From JANLQX01 sp031368215 (GTDB lineage Bacteria > Actinomycetota > Acidimicrobiia > Acidimicrobiales > JANYDT01): a DNA stretch of 64,000 bases. Shown here one piece after another: positions 8,571-16,587 of this stretch (position 1 is the stretch's first letter; each line of letters opens with the position of its first letter). A program made the translations under genes and the position numbers. The stretch lies in contig JANLRD010000041.1 in NCBI GenBank assembly GCA_031368215.1, forward strand, positions 31,723 to 95,722, in the 5' to 3' direction. Below the pieces are notes generated by a model. It was not told the DNA's origin, made no database searches, and saw nothing but the letters and a program-made list of their open reading frames with translations.

Positions 8571-9338
8571 TCAGGCCGTTGCGCCTCCGTCAACGGTGAG
8601 GACTTCGCCGGTGATGAACGAACCGGCGTCGCTGACGAGCAACAGCGCCGGCCCGACGATCTCGCCGGGATCGCCGATGCGACCGAGCGGTGTGGATGAG
8701 GCGACCCGGGCAAGGATCCGGTCGTCGAAGGCCTTGGTGACCATGTCGGTGCGGAACGTCCCCGGCGACATTGCGTTCACCCGAATACGGTCGGGCGCCA
8801 GGTCGCGGGCCAGCGTCGTTGTCACCTGGGCGAGCCCGGCCTTCACCGGCGGATACAGGTAGCGGCCGGGCGAGGAGCCGTCCATGGCGATGCTCACGAT
8901 GTTCACGATCGCCCCATGTCCCGAGGCCGCGAGATGCGGCCGGGCTTCGCGTATCAGCAGCATCGGTGCGAGCAGGTTGGTCGTGAACGCGCCGACGAAC
9001 GCGCTTGCGTCGAGGTTCTCGAGGGCGCGGTCGAGGACCGTTGCCGCGTTGTTGATCACTATGTCGATCCGACCGAAGGCTGCGAGCGCAGCTTCCACGA
9101 TGGTGCGCGGCGCGTCCGGATCGCTCATGTTCACACTGACGGCGGCGGCCTCGCCACCGCTCGACCGGATCTCGGCGACGAGAGCCTCGCAGGCGTCGAG
9201 CTTGCGGCTCGCGACGATCACCGATGCACCTGCGTCGGCCAGGCCGACCGCCATGGCGCGACCGAGGCCGCGTGAGCCACCGGTGACGATGGCGCACCGT
9301 CCCGTCAGGTCGAACAGCGTGGCAAGACGATCATGCAT
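8571..9338 (-). CDS. Short-chain dehydrogenase/reductase (SDR) family oxidoreductase
   Basis: A 255-residue classical SDR. It shows the dinucleotide-binding TGGSRGLG at 19-26, NNAA in the core, the catalytic Ser within NIVS (S149), the YxxxK pair Y162/K166, and a C-terminal GEVLTVDGG. Family members oxidise or reduce alcohols, ketones or sugars with NAD(P). The start ATG 9338 was chosen because upstream sequence to 9449 is the repeat region. The substrate is unknown. Confidence 0.88.
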   Translation of the reverse strand: MHDRLATLFDLTGRCAIVTGGSRGLGRAMAVGLADAGASVIVASRKLDACEALVAEIRSSGGEAAAVSVNMSDPDAPRTIVEAALAAFGRIDIVINNAATVLDRALENLDASAFVGAFTTNLLAPMLLIREARPHLAASGHGAIVNIVSIAMDGSSPGRYLYPPVKAGLAQVTTTLARDLAPDRIRVNAMSPGTFRTDMVTKAFDDRILARVASSTPLGRIGDPGEIVGPALLLVSDAGSFITGEVLTVDGGATA

Positions 9339-9429
9339 GCGGGGCTCCGGTCGGGGGTGCGGGTCGAAAGTCGGCCGGGACCCTACCTCCCGGGCCCGAC
9401 GCGCCACCACCTTGGGCCGAGTGCGGCAG

Positions 9430-9491
9430 AACACCTCCCAGCCGCGCACGGAGGTGTTCTGCCCCCAAATATGGGGGCAACCTCTCTCCTA
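9430..9491 (-). repeat. Dispersed dyad repeat R1, copy 2 (inverted)
   Basis: This is the reverse complement of the element at 4688-4751. It has AACACCTCC/GGAGGTGTT (9430-9438 with 9450-9458), then GCCCCCAAATATGGGGGC, then the complement of GGAGAGAGG. It lies 5-65 bp beyond the stop of the ABC substrate-binding gene, again at a gene 3' end. Confidence 0.85.
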
Positions 9492-9495
9492 GGAG

Positions 9496-10698
9496 CTACT
9501 TCTTGGGCCAGATCACCTGGTTGTCAGGGCCGATGACGGACTTGACCAGGGTGTCGTCGTAAGAGCCGGCGATCGACGGCTTCGGGGCGGTGCCGAACAC
9601 GCCGGCGTCGGCGTAGTCGTCGACCTGCTCCTGGAGCATCTTCGGGATGATGAGGCCGATGGCAGTGCCGGTCGGCGTCGAGTTGGCCACGACCTTCGAC
9701 TCGATCTTCCACCGGAAGCGCTCGCCGTCGGGTGACAAGAAGTTGCGGTTGCCGTTGGCGTTGATCCGCTTCACCGCGAGGTCGACCGCCGCGTCGGGAT
9801 CCGCAGCCGCATCGGCATAGCCCTTCAACGCAGCGCGTACGAAGTCCTGGGCTGCGGTCGGATTTTCCTTCAGGAACTTCGCGTTCGTGTAGATGATTCC
9901 AAACGAGCCGGGAATGTCGTAGGCCGTCGGGTCGAAGAGCTTGTAGGCGAAGCCGGCGCGATCGAGCTGTCCCGGCTCGTTCGACTTGTACCCGGGCAGG
10001 GCGTCGATCGGCAATTGGAAGTGGGCGATCGGGTTGAAGCCCTCGACGAGCTTGTCCTTGTAGTCGATACCTCGCTTGAGTCCGACCTTGTTGAGCATGG
10101 CCACGATCGAGGGTGGGATGTCGCCCTTCATACCGATCGTCTTGCCCCGGAGGTCACGCAATCCCTTGATGACGTCGTCGCGGACCATCAGCCCTTCGAT
10201 GGCCGTCTTGCCGAGGTCATAGGCCATCACCAACGAACTCTCTTTGGGTGTGCTCTTGAGAAGTTCGATGTAAGACCCCGCCGAGGAGAACTGCGCCTTG
10301 TTGTCGGCCACCAACGCGTAGTTCGCCGTGGAGAAGCTGGCCTTCACGTCGACGTCGAGGCACATCTTGGCGAAGTATCCCTTGGCGTCGGCGACGATCA
10401 TCTCGATGATCGACGCGGTGGCGGCGTAGTCGAAGCCCGAGAGATAGGTGATCTTGCCGGCCTTCTTGTTGGCTGCGCATCGATCGGGGGTGATGCCATC
10501 GACAGTTACGGCATTCGTCAGAGCGGGCGCGGGAGCAGCAGTGCTCGGCGCGGCCGTGGACGCCGGGGCTTTGGTGGTCTTGGTCGCCTTCGGCTTGATG
10601 GCCTTCTTGGTGGCGGCGTCGGCAGGGGTCAGCGAGACTGCCAACGCAGCACCAAGGCCGAGCGCGACGAACAGAGTGGTGGAACGACGAAACAACAC
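9496..10698 (-). CDS. ABC transporter substrate-binding protein (NMT1/SsuA-like)
   Basis: A 400-residue exported protein: N-terminal signal peptide (cleavage near residue 29, after ADA), an Ala/Thr/Pro/Lys-rich linker to about residue 60, then the two-lobed binding fold starting KITYLSGFDYAATAS. The family includes carriers for sulfonates, nitrate, taurine and pyrimidine precursors; the ligand is not readable. The start is GTG 10698 with GAGGAG about 9 nt upstream. It is the third gene of an ATPase-permease-binding protein operon, 33 bp after the permease. Confidence 0.85.
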   Translation of the reverse strand: MLFRRSTTLFVALGLGAALAVSLTPADAATKKAIKPKATKTTKAPASTAAPSTAAPAPALTNAVTVDGITPDRCAANKKAGKITYLSGFDYAATASIIEMIVADAKGYFAKMCLDVDVKASFSTANYALVADNKAQFSSAGSYIELLKSTPKESSLVMAYDLGKTAIEGLMVRDDVIKGLRDLRGKTIGMKGDIPPSIVAMLNKVGLKRGIDYKDKLVEGFNPIAHFQLPIDALPGYKSNEPGQLDRAGFAYKLFDPTAYDIPGSFGIIYTNAKFLKENPTAAQDFVRAALKGYADAAADPDAAVDLAVKRINANGNRNFLSPDGERFRWKIESKVVANSTPTGTAIGLIIPKMLQEQVDDYADAGVFGTAPKPSIAGSYDDTLVKSVIGPDNQVIWPKK

Positions 10699-10731
10699 GG
10701 TGGATCTCCTCGAGGGAACGAAAGGCGGTGA

Positions 10732-11523
10732 CTAGCGGGGTGATGACGAAACGGCGGCCGAAGCCGACGATGCGCTGTGCCAGTGCAGCGCGATCCTTTC
10801 GATTCCCGAGATCGCCAGGTAGGCGAACGAACCGATCAAACCGAGCACGAAGATGCTGCCCCACAGCAGGGGTCCGCCCACCGTACCAGCCGCGGCCGCT
10901 TTCCGAATAAGCACACCGAGACCACGGTCGAGGAACGCCCACGGTTCTCCGATGACTGCGCCCACGAGCGACAACCCCGCCGACACTTTGGCGCCGGCGA
11001 TCAGCGACGGAACCGCGTTCGGCACGCGAAGGCGCCGATAGATCTCCCAGCGAGACGCATGCACGCTGCGGAGGAGTTCGTGGGCAAGCGGGTCGATATC
11101 GCGCAGCCCCGACACGGCGTTGAACAGCATCGGCGGAAAGCACACGATGGCGACCATCAGCACGATCGGTCGGTACCCGAAGCCGACCCAGAGGACGATC
11201 GCCGCACCGTAGGCGAACAGCGGCGTGACGAGCACCACGATGGCGACCGCCGAGACCGCTCGCTCGACAAAGGCCGAATGCGCGCATATCGACGCGACGG
11301 CAAAGGCAACGACCAACGCCAGCGCGAACCCCACAACCGAAACCGCGATGGTCGGCCAGGCGTCGTACCAGTAGGCCGACCGGTTCGTGACGATGTCACG
11401 GACCACGTCCGACGGACGTGGCAGCTTGTAGGACTCGATGTCGAACGCCCGGACGAACAGCTCCCAGATGCCGAGGAATCCGGTGATGCCGACGAACGGG
11501 GCGAGCCAGAGGTAGCGCCTCAC
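10732..11523 (-). CDS. ABC transporter permease (SsuC-like)
   Basis: A 263-residue integral membrane protein with about six helices. The cytoplasmic coupling loop is around LRDIDPLAHELLRSV, followed by RRLRVPNAVPSLIAGAKV, as in BPD-type importers of the SsuC/TauC/ThiX group. It overlaps the ATPase gene by 4 bp, so the two are translationally coupled. It forms the pore of the importer; the substrate is not determined. Confidence 0.88.
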   Translation of the reverse strand: MRRYLWLAPFVGITGFLGIWELFVRAFDIESYKLPRPSDVVRDIVTNRSAYWYDAWPTIAVSVVGFALALVVAFAVASICAHSAFVERAVSAVAIVVLVTPLFAYGAAIVLWVGFGYRPIVLMVAIVCFPPMLFNAVSGLRDIDPLAHELLRSVHASRWEIYRRLRVPNAVPSLIAGAKVSAGLSLVGAVIGEPWAFLDRGLGVLIRKAAAAGTVGGPLLWGSIFVLGLIGSFAYLAISGIERIALHWHSASSASAAVSSSPR

Positions 11524-12341
11524 GACGCTCGGCCGATCGTTGTCTGCTGCTGTGCCGTGCGAAGGGCGGCGCGCACCTGGCGCAGCGCTTCGCCGTAGGC
11601 CGGTGTGTCCTCCAGGCCCTCCGGAGCCGGACGGACAAGTCCAACGGGAATGTCGGCGATGATCCGCCCGGGACGGCCCGACAGCACGATCACGCGGTCA
11701 GCGAGTAGCACGGCCTCGTTCAGGTCATGGGTGCTGAACACCACCGTGGAGCGATGCGCAGTCCACAGTTCACAGAGGAGCCGCCGCATCTCAGCGCGAG
11801 TGAGCTCGTCGAGTGCGGCGAACGGTTCATCGAGCAGGAGGACATCTGCACCGAGGACGAACGCCCGGGCCAGCGCGACCCGCTGGGCCATCCCACCCGA
11901 GAGGGTTGCGGGGCGGGCGGACTCAAAGCCCCGCAATCCGACAGCTTCGAGCATGGCGTCGACCTCGGCATCGCTGCTCGAGGGCTTTCCCGACGCCTTC
12001 ACGTTCACCTCCGTGAGGAGTCGCACGTTGTCTCGTACGGACCGCCACGAGAGAAGCGTCGGGGCCTGGGGGACGAAGCCGAACTGCTTGTCCCGACGGG
12101 CTTCGTCGGCACTGTGGTTCCCGATGCGAATCTCTCCCGTTGTGGGCGCGTCGAGCCCTCCGATGAGGCGGAGCAGCGTCGACTTTCCGCAGCCTGACGG
12201 ACCGATCAGTACGGTGATCGTCTCCGGCTCCAACGTGAGGTCGAGGGCATCCAAGGCGTGCACCGGCTCGCCGCGGCGAGACGCCGCGTACGTTCGGCCG
12301 AGCCCGACGCAACGGACGGTCGCAGGTGACGGCTCATGCAT
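11520..12341 (-). CDS. ABC transporter ATP-binding protein (SsuB-like)
   Basis: A 273-residue ATPase with Walker A GPSGCGKST (about residues 48-56), signature LSGGMAQR, Walker B VLLLDEPF and the His-switch STHD. It powers the importer encoded by the next two genes. It is the first gene of the operon and divergent from the SRPBCC fusion gene, with 195 bp between the starts. In that gap I see no convincing riboswitch fold or operator. Confidence 0.9.
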   Translation of the reverse strand: MHEPSPATVRCVGLGRTYAASRRGEPVHALDALDLTLEPETITVLIGPSGCGKSTLLRLIGGLDAPTTGEIRIGNHSADEARRDKQFGFVPQAPTLLSWRSVRDNVRLLTEVNVKASGKPSSSDAEVDAMLEAVGLRGFESARPATLSGGMAQRVALARAFVLGADVLLLDEPFAALDELTRAEMRRLLCELWTAHRSTVVFSTHDLNEAVLLADRVIVLSGRPGRIIADIPVGLVRPAPEGLEDTPAYGEALRQVRAALRTAQQQTTIGRAS

Positions 12342-12536
12342 GGGGTTCCTCGTTCGCGGCTCGGCTGAAGTGGACGGACACCGAGAACAGCACGGTGTGG
12401 TCGCTGTGCCAGTGCATCGCGGCCCTCACGGTCTCCGAGAACGCCGTCGCCGGCGAACGAACCGTTTGAGCGGCGAACGAGGATGCTGCCTCACAGCCAA
12501 CGCATCCGAACGTACCAGAGCAGTATGGAGGTTGCG

Positions 12537-13472
12537 ATGAAGAACGTGCACGAACGAATCGTCCGGGGAACGACGGATCAGGCATGGGCGCTCGTCGAGA
12601 CGCTGGCTTCCCCGAACGACAAGCTCTGGCCACGTGACCCATGGCCCAGGATGAAACTCGACAAAGGGCTGACCGTTGGATCTCAGGGCGGTCACCACAC
12701 CATCCGGTACCACGTCGAGCGCATCGAACCGGGTCGGTCCGTGCTCTTCCGGTTCGAGCCGCCGACAGGCCTCGACGGAGTGCACCGCTTCGAGATTGTC
12801 CCGGCCGGTTCCAGCACCAAAGTTCGACACATCATTGATGCCAAGCCAACCGGCACGATGCGCGTCGCCTGGCCGTTGTTCGTGCGGTGGCTCCACGACG
12901 CGCTCATCGAAGACGGGTTCGACGTCGCCGAGGCAACGCTGTCCAACGGTCCCGTCCAGAAGCGACGTCACTCGACCTACGTTCGCCAGCTCATAAGGAC
13001 GTTTGTGCCGCCCCGCCCGGACCGCACGGGTGCGCAGACGGGCACTGTCGCAGCCGCTGTGCTCGGTGGCATCGGCGTGTTGCACCTGGCCTGGGCACTC
13101 GGATCCACGTTTCCGTCAAGCGACGCCAAGTCTTTGGCCCGTGCCGTCGTCGGAGGGAGTACCTTCCCGTCTGCTGACGCATCGGCGACCGTGGCAGCCC
13201 TCCTCGGCATCGCCTCCACCCTCGTCGTCGCCCGCGCCCGCCCGTTGACCCCGTTGGGTCGGCGCGCCCCCGGTGTGCTGACGCGCCCCGGCGTGCTCGG
13301 GGTCGCGCTCGTGCTCGGTCTACGCGGGGCGGGCGGCATCGTCGCCGGCGTTCTGGGGGTACCGCGGACCGCTGCGTCGTTTCGCGTGCTCAACCTCGTG
13401 ATCTACTCGCCTCTCTGCCTCGGTCTTGGTGCCGCCATCGTGCGCATGGAGAAGCAGCCCGAGCCCATCTGA
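12537..13472 (+). CDS. SRPBCC-like domain fused to DUF3995-like membrane domain
   Basis: A 311-residue two-part protein. Residues 1 to about 150 look like an SRPBCC (START/polyketide-cyclase) ligand-binding fold: VHERIVRGT at the start, WPRDPWPRM, then VGSQGGHHTIRYHV and FRFEPPTGLDGVHRFEI. Residues of about 165-311 are hydrophobic, with about four membrane segments, and resemble the DUF3995 family. The start ATG 12537 has GGAGG 6 nt upstream; that SD lies inside a competing ATG at 12525. The fusion suggests a membrane-tethered small-molecule binding protein; the ligand is unknown. Confidence 0.75.
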   Translation: MKNVHERIVRGTTDQAWALVETLASPNDKLWPRDPWPRMKLDKGLTVGSQGGHHTIRYHVERIEPGRSVLFRFEPPTGLDGVHRFEIVPAGSSTKVRHIIDAKPTGTMRVAWPLFVRWLHDALIEDGFDVAEATLSNGPVQKRRHSTYVRQLIRTFVPPRPDRTGAQTGTVAAAVLGGIGVLHLAWALGSTFPSSDAKSLARAVVGGSTFPSADASATVAALLGIASTLVVARARPLTPLGRRAPGVLTRPGVLGVALVLGLRGAGGIVAGVLGVPRTAASFRVLNLVIYSPLCLGLGAAIVRMEKQPEPI

Positions 13473-13484
13473 GCCGGCTCGACC

Positions 13485-14075
13485 TCACCAGACGTCACCG
13501 TTGCGCCAGTCACAACGCAGCGACGCGGTTCGGTCGACGCGTTCGAGGAAGGCCGGGGAACACGGATAGACGTAGATCCCATCGTCCTCCTCTGGAGTCG
13601 CGACAATTCCGCCAGGGGTCATCGCCGAGGTCGGACCGAGCCAACGCTGCCAGCCGAGTCCTTCGTACAGAGGGCGTGCCGCGTCGGATGCGCTGAGGGC
13701 ACCGAGGTCGTAGGTGTTCGCCATGATCTCGTGGAGCGGAGCCATCAGGAGCCTCCCCACGCCTTGCTGCTGCCAGCGCGGGTGGACTCCCACCCCTTCC
13801 ACATACCCCGCTCGCCACGCGACGGAACGGTGCAGCAGACGACGCTGAACGACCGAGGCATGCCCGATGACGGCGTCGCAATCGGTGATGATCGAGTGCA
13901 TGCCGCCGAGCGCGTGTTCCCAGTCGGCCTTGGTCAGGTCACCGTCGAACACGTCGTCGAGAAGGTCTCGGCATTCCCGGAGCAGGGCGGGATCGATCTC
14001 GCCGGTGTGGGCAACACACCTCTGGAGCGAGGCGCCGGAGTCGAGCGTGAGCGCATGCACCAACACCGAAGGCAA
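13485..14075 (-). CDS. Aminoglycoside 2'-N-acetyltransferase, AAC(2')-I family
   Basis: A 196-residue GNAT protein. It closely follows the mycobacterial AAC(2')-Ic pattern recalled from the literature: DWEHALGGMH, HASVVQRRL, AGYVEGVGV, a Q-x-x-G-V-G acetyl-CoA loop, LGALSAS, YEGLGWQRW, GPTS and the terminal LRCDWRNGDVW. The family transfers acetyl from acetyl-CoA to the 2'-amino group of gentamicin, tobramycin and related drugs; its native role is debated. The start is uncertain: TTG 14075, GTG 14066 or GTG 14060, none with a strong SD. It is divergent from dnaB. Confidence 0.85.
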   Translation of the reverse strand: MPSVLVHALTLDSGASLQRCVAHTGEIDPALLRECRDLLDDVFDGDLTKADWEHALGGMHSIITDCDAVIGHASVVQRRLLHRSVAWRAGYVEGVGVHPRWQQQGVGRLLMAPLHEIMANTYDLGALSASDAARPLYEGLGWQRWLGPTSAMTPGGIVATPEEDDGIYVYPCSPAFLERVDRTASLRCDWRNGDVW

Positions 14076-14138
14076 CGTACCGCGGCGATTCGACAGCCCT
14101 GCCGCAGAACTGTCTCACCCCCTCCCCATACTGGTGGT

Positions 14139-14243
14139 TGTGGAGAACTCCGAGGTTGTCCACAGCGTTGTCCACGGTTCGTCGAGGTTCTCCGATGGTC
14201 ATCCCCACCCCTTTCCCCTCCGTTTACCCCCTCGTTACCCACA
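14139..14243. promoter_or_regulatory. Cluster of DnaA-box-like sites upstream of dnaB
   Basis: Four 9-mers resembling the actinobacterial box TTGTCCACA lie in the 273-bp gap before dnaB: TTCTCCACA on the minus strand (14139-14147), TTGTCCACA (14156-14164), TTGTCCACG (14168-14176) and TTACCCACA (14235-14243). This spacing suggests DnaA binding at the aac/dnaB divergent promoter region; function is inference. The remainder of the gap holds no gene. Confidence 0.55.
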
Positions 14244-14348
14244 GCATCGACCAACCACACTCAAACCCCCACCAACAGACCGCGATTGCCGACGGAGCGG
14301 CGCTTCATTCCGTTCATCCCGACTCGCCGAAGTGATCCGACTGCAACC

Positions 14349-15731
14349 ATGGCCATTGCACTAGACGACGCCCGTCGACGCACCCCGTCGCCGGGTCCCA
14401 TTGGAGCCGTCCGTCTCCAACCTCACAACCTCGAAGCCGAGGAGTCGGTTCTCGGAGCGATGCTCCTCAGCCGCGAGGCCATCGCCGCGGCAGCCGAGAT
14501 CGTCACGTCGGAGGATTTCTACCGCCCGGCCCACGGCCACATCTACGAAGCCATCCTCAACCTCTACGCCGCCGGCGAGCCGGCCGATCCGGTCACCGTC
14601 GCCGACGAACTGCGCCGCTCCGGGCTCTACGAGATGATCGGGGGCTCCGTCGCCCTCGTGAACCTCCAGGCCGGCACGCCCACAGCCACGAACGCGGCGT
14701 ATTACGCCCGCATCATCGAAGAGCACTCGCTCCTTCGAAAGGTGATCGGCGTGGCCGGGGAGATCGCCGACGAGGCCTACAGCCTGCCCGACGACGTCAC
14801 GGCGATGATCGACCGTGCCGAGTCACGGATCTTCACCGTCGCCCAGCGCCGCACGACCGACACCATGGCGCCGATCCGCGACCTGCTCGGCCAGAACCTC
14901 GACCGCCTCGAGATGCTCTACGACCGGGGCGAGTCCATCACCGGCGTTCCGTCGGGCTATCTCGACCTCGATGAGAAGCTCAACGGACTCCAACCCAACG
15001 CTCTGTACATCGTGGGTGCCCGGCCGGCAATGGGCAAGTCGGCGTTCGCGCTCGGCATGGCCGGCCATGCCGCCCTGGTCGAGAACCGACCGGTGTTGTT
15101 CTTCTCGCTGGAAATGAGCCACTTGGAGCTCACCCAACGTCTCCTGTGTGCCGAGGCCAAGGTTGATTCGAGTCGGATGCGCAACGGCCGCCTCCACGCC
15201 GAAGACTGGCCGAAGATCACCTCGGCTGTCGGCCGACTGGCCGAGGCGCCGCTCTACATCGACGACAACCCGCACCTCACCGTGATGGAGATCCGGGGCA
15301 AGGCCCGGCGGCTCAAGGCCAAGCTCGGCGATCTCGGTCTGATCGTGATCGACTACCTCCAGCTCATGACGGGCGGCAAGGCCAGCGTCGAGAACCGTCA
15401 GGTGGAGATCTCCGAGATCAGCCGTGGGCTCAAGATCCTCGCCCGTGAGCTCGAAGTTCCGGTGGTCGCCCTGTCGCAGCTCTCCCGTGCGTTGGAGCAG
15501 CGGGCCGACAAGCGCCCGATGCTCTCCGACCTTCGAGAGTCCGGCGCACTCGAGCAGGATGCCGACGTCGTGATGTTCTTGTACCGCGACGAGATCTACA
15601 ACTCCGAGAGCCCCGACCGCGGCACCGCCGAGGTCATCATCGGCAAGCACCGCGCCGGGCCGGTCGGCACCTCACGCCTGGCGTTCCTCGACCACTACAC
15701 GAAGTTCGCCAACATGGCGAAGGGGATCTAA
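14349..15731 (+). CDS. dnaB: Replicative DNA helicase
   Basis: The 460-residue hexameric helicase unwinds DNA at the fork. The N-terminal collar domain (NLEAEESVLGAMLL onward) spans about residues 22-125 and the RecA-like domain follows. The latter has Walker A GARPAMGKSA near residue 226, FFSLEMS, Walker B IDYLQLM and an intact C-terminal AEVIIGKHRAGP. No intein interrupts the P-loop, a common insertion site in actinobacteria. The start ATG 14349 fits the usual N-terminus; the long open frame upstream to 13731 overlaps the acetyltransferase and is rejected. The DciA loader is encoded at 56849. Confidence 0.96.
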   Translation: MAIALDDARRRTPSPGPIGAVRLQPHNLEAEESVLGAMLLSREAIAAAAEIVTSEDFYRPAHGHIYEAILNLYAAGEPADPVTVADELRRSGLYEMIGGSVALVNLQAGTPTATNAAYYARIIEEHSLLRKVIGVAGEIADEAYSLPDDVTAMIDRAESRIFTVAQRRTTDTMAPIRDLLGQNLDRLEMLYDRGESITGVPSGYLDLDEKLNGLQPNALYIVGARPAMGKSAFALGMAGHAALVENRPVLFFSLEMSHLELTQRLLCAEAKVDSSRMRNGRLHAEDWPKITSAVGRLAEAPLYIDDNPHLTVMEIRGKARRLKAKLGDLGLIVIDYLQLMTGGKASVENRQVEISEISRGLKILARELEVPVVALSQLSRALEQRADKRPMLSDLRESGALEQDADVVMFLYRDEIYNSESPDRGTAEVIIGKHRAGPVGTSRLAFLDHYTKFANMAKGI

Positions 15732-15795
15732 CGCAGCGTGGCGCAACCATCACCACAACGACCAAGCAGAGCGAAAGGGATCTGACGCAGCGTGG
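15717..15795 (+). repeat. Duplicated dnaB 3'-end segment
   Basis: A 25-nt block covering the dnaB stop (15717-15741) recurs at 15771-15795, matching at 23 of 25 positions by eye, with a 54-nt period. The second copy lies just before the VapBC promoter. It looks like a short duplication associated with arrival of the toxin-antitoxin pair. Confidence 0.75.
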
Positions 15796-15812
15796 GATCG
15801 CCAGGGCGACGT

Positions 15813-15838
15813 TTGCATACTTCGGTATGTCATATGCT
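15813..15838 (+). promoter_or_regulatory. vapBC promoter/operator palindrome
   Basis: CATAC-TTCG-GTATG (15816-15829) is a perfect palindrome upstream of vapB. A TATGCT hexamer at 15833-15838 lies 6 nt before ATG 15845, the right distance for a -10 box driving a leaderless message. VapB proteins typically bind such palindromes to repress their own operon; this use is inferred. Confidence 0.5.
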
Positions 15839-15844
15839 GATGTG

Positions 15845-16183
15845 ATGGCAGTCGATCGTCTGAGCGTGACCGTCCCAGCGCATCTCGGCGAGGCGTTGCG
15901 AGCCTGCGCCGAACGGGAAGGTGTAGCCGTGTCGACCATCGTCGCCAGGGCGATCGAACGCGAGGTGCGGCACATCGCGTTGGGGGCTTTTCTCGACGAG
16001 TTCGAACGCTCGCACGGTTCACCGACGCAAAAGCAACTTGCTGAAGCCGACGAGCTGTTCGACCGCGCAGAGCGACTCGAAAGGAAGGCGGCGGCGGCCG
16101 AAGCCCGCCGCACGAGTGCCACCAAGCGAACGGCATCCCCCAAGGTGACCCGGTCAACCGCCAAGTCACGTTCGGCCGCTTGA
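15845..16183 (+). CDS. VapB-like ribbon-helix-helix antitoxin
   Basis: A 112-residue protein whose N-terminus (VDRLSVTVPAHLGEALRACAE) has the beta-strand then two-helix pattern of ribbon-helix-helix DNA-binding domains. A charged, helical and lysine/alanine-rich C-terminal tail follows, suited to wrapping a toxin. The next gene encodes a PIN-domain protein, which fixes the pair as a type II toxin-antitoxin system. ATG 15845 is preferred because a -10-like hexamer lies 6 nt before it; ATG 15827 is an alternative that falls inside the operator palindrome. Confidence 0.78.
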   Translation: MAVDRLSVTVPAHLGEALRACAEREGVAVSTIVARAIEREVRHIALGAFLDEFERSHGSPTQKQLAEADELFDRAERLERKAAAAEARRTSATKRTASPKVTRSTAKSRSAA

Positions 16184-16184
16184 C

Positions 16185-16562
16185 TTGCGAGTGATCCTTG
16201 ATGCGGGCGCATTGATCGCCGTCGATCGATCTGATGCGTCGGTGATGACGCTGCTGCGATCCACCCACCATCGGCGAGTCGAGCTGGTGACCGCTTCGCC
16301 GGTCGTCGCCCAGGTCTGGCGCAACGGACGGACGCAGGCCAATCTGGCCCGAGTCTTGCAAGGTGTCGATGTCGTCGCCCCCGACGAAAACTCGGCGCGT
16401 CGATGCGGAGAACTCTTGGCCGCCACGTCGACTCACGATGTCGTCGACGGCTTCGTGGTTGCGCTGGCCCGACGCGGCGATGTGATTCTGACCTCCGACC
16501 CCGACGACATCTCCGCGCTCGCAAAGGCTGCCAAGGTGAGCGTCACGGTCGCGAAGATCTGA
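16185..16562 (+). CDS. VapC-like PIN-domain ribonuclease toxin
   Basis: A 125-residue PIN-domain protein. Acidic residues expected at the metal site are seen in VILDAGALIA (D6), THDVVDGFVV and LTSDPDDI. At the position where many VapCs have Glu it has Gln (VVAQVWR), as several actinobacterial relatives do. Such toxins cleave tRNA or rRNA when the antitoxin is degraded. The start is TTG 16185, immediately after the antitoxin stop, or GTG 16191. The cognate RNA target is unknown. Confidence 0.82.
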   Translation: MRVILDAGALIAVDRSDASVMTLLRSTHHRRVELVTASPVVAQVWRNGRTQANLARVLQGVDVVAPDENSARRCGELLAATSTHDVVDGFVVALARRGDVILTSDPDDISALAKAAKVSVTVAKI

Positions 16563-16587
16563 GGGGAACGAAGCGAGGATTGGCGTT

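Noticed and set aside
12334..12536. A leader peptide or TPP-type riboswitch before the ABC importer
   Set aside because: A short minus-strand frame ends just inside the ATPase start, but it lacks an SD, and no thi-box-like conserved sequence was found.
13731..14348. N-terminal extension of dnaB of about 200 codons
   Set aside because: It overlaps the AAC(2') gene on the other strand and is absent from DnaB; ATG 14349 gives the canonical start.
14349..15731. DnaB intein
   Set aside because: The P-loop and the rest of the helicase domain are continuous and of normal length.
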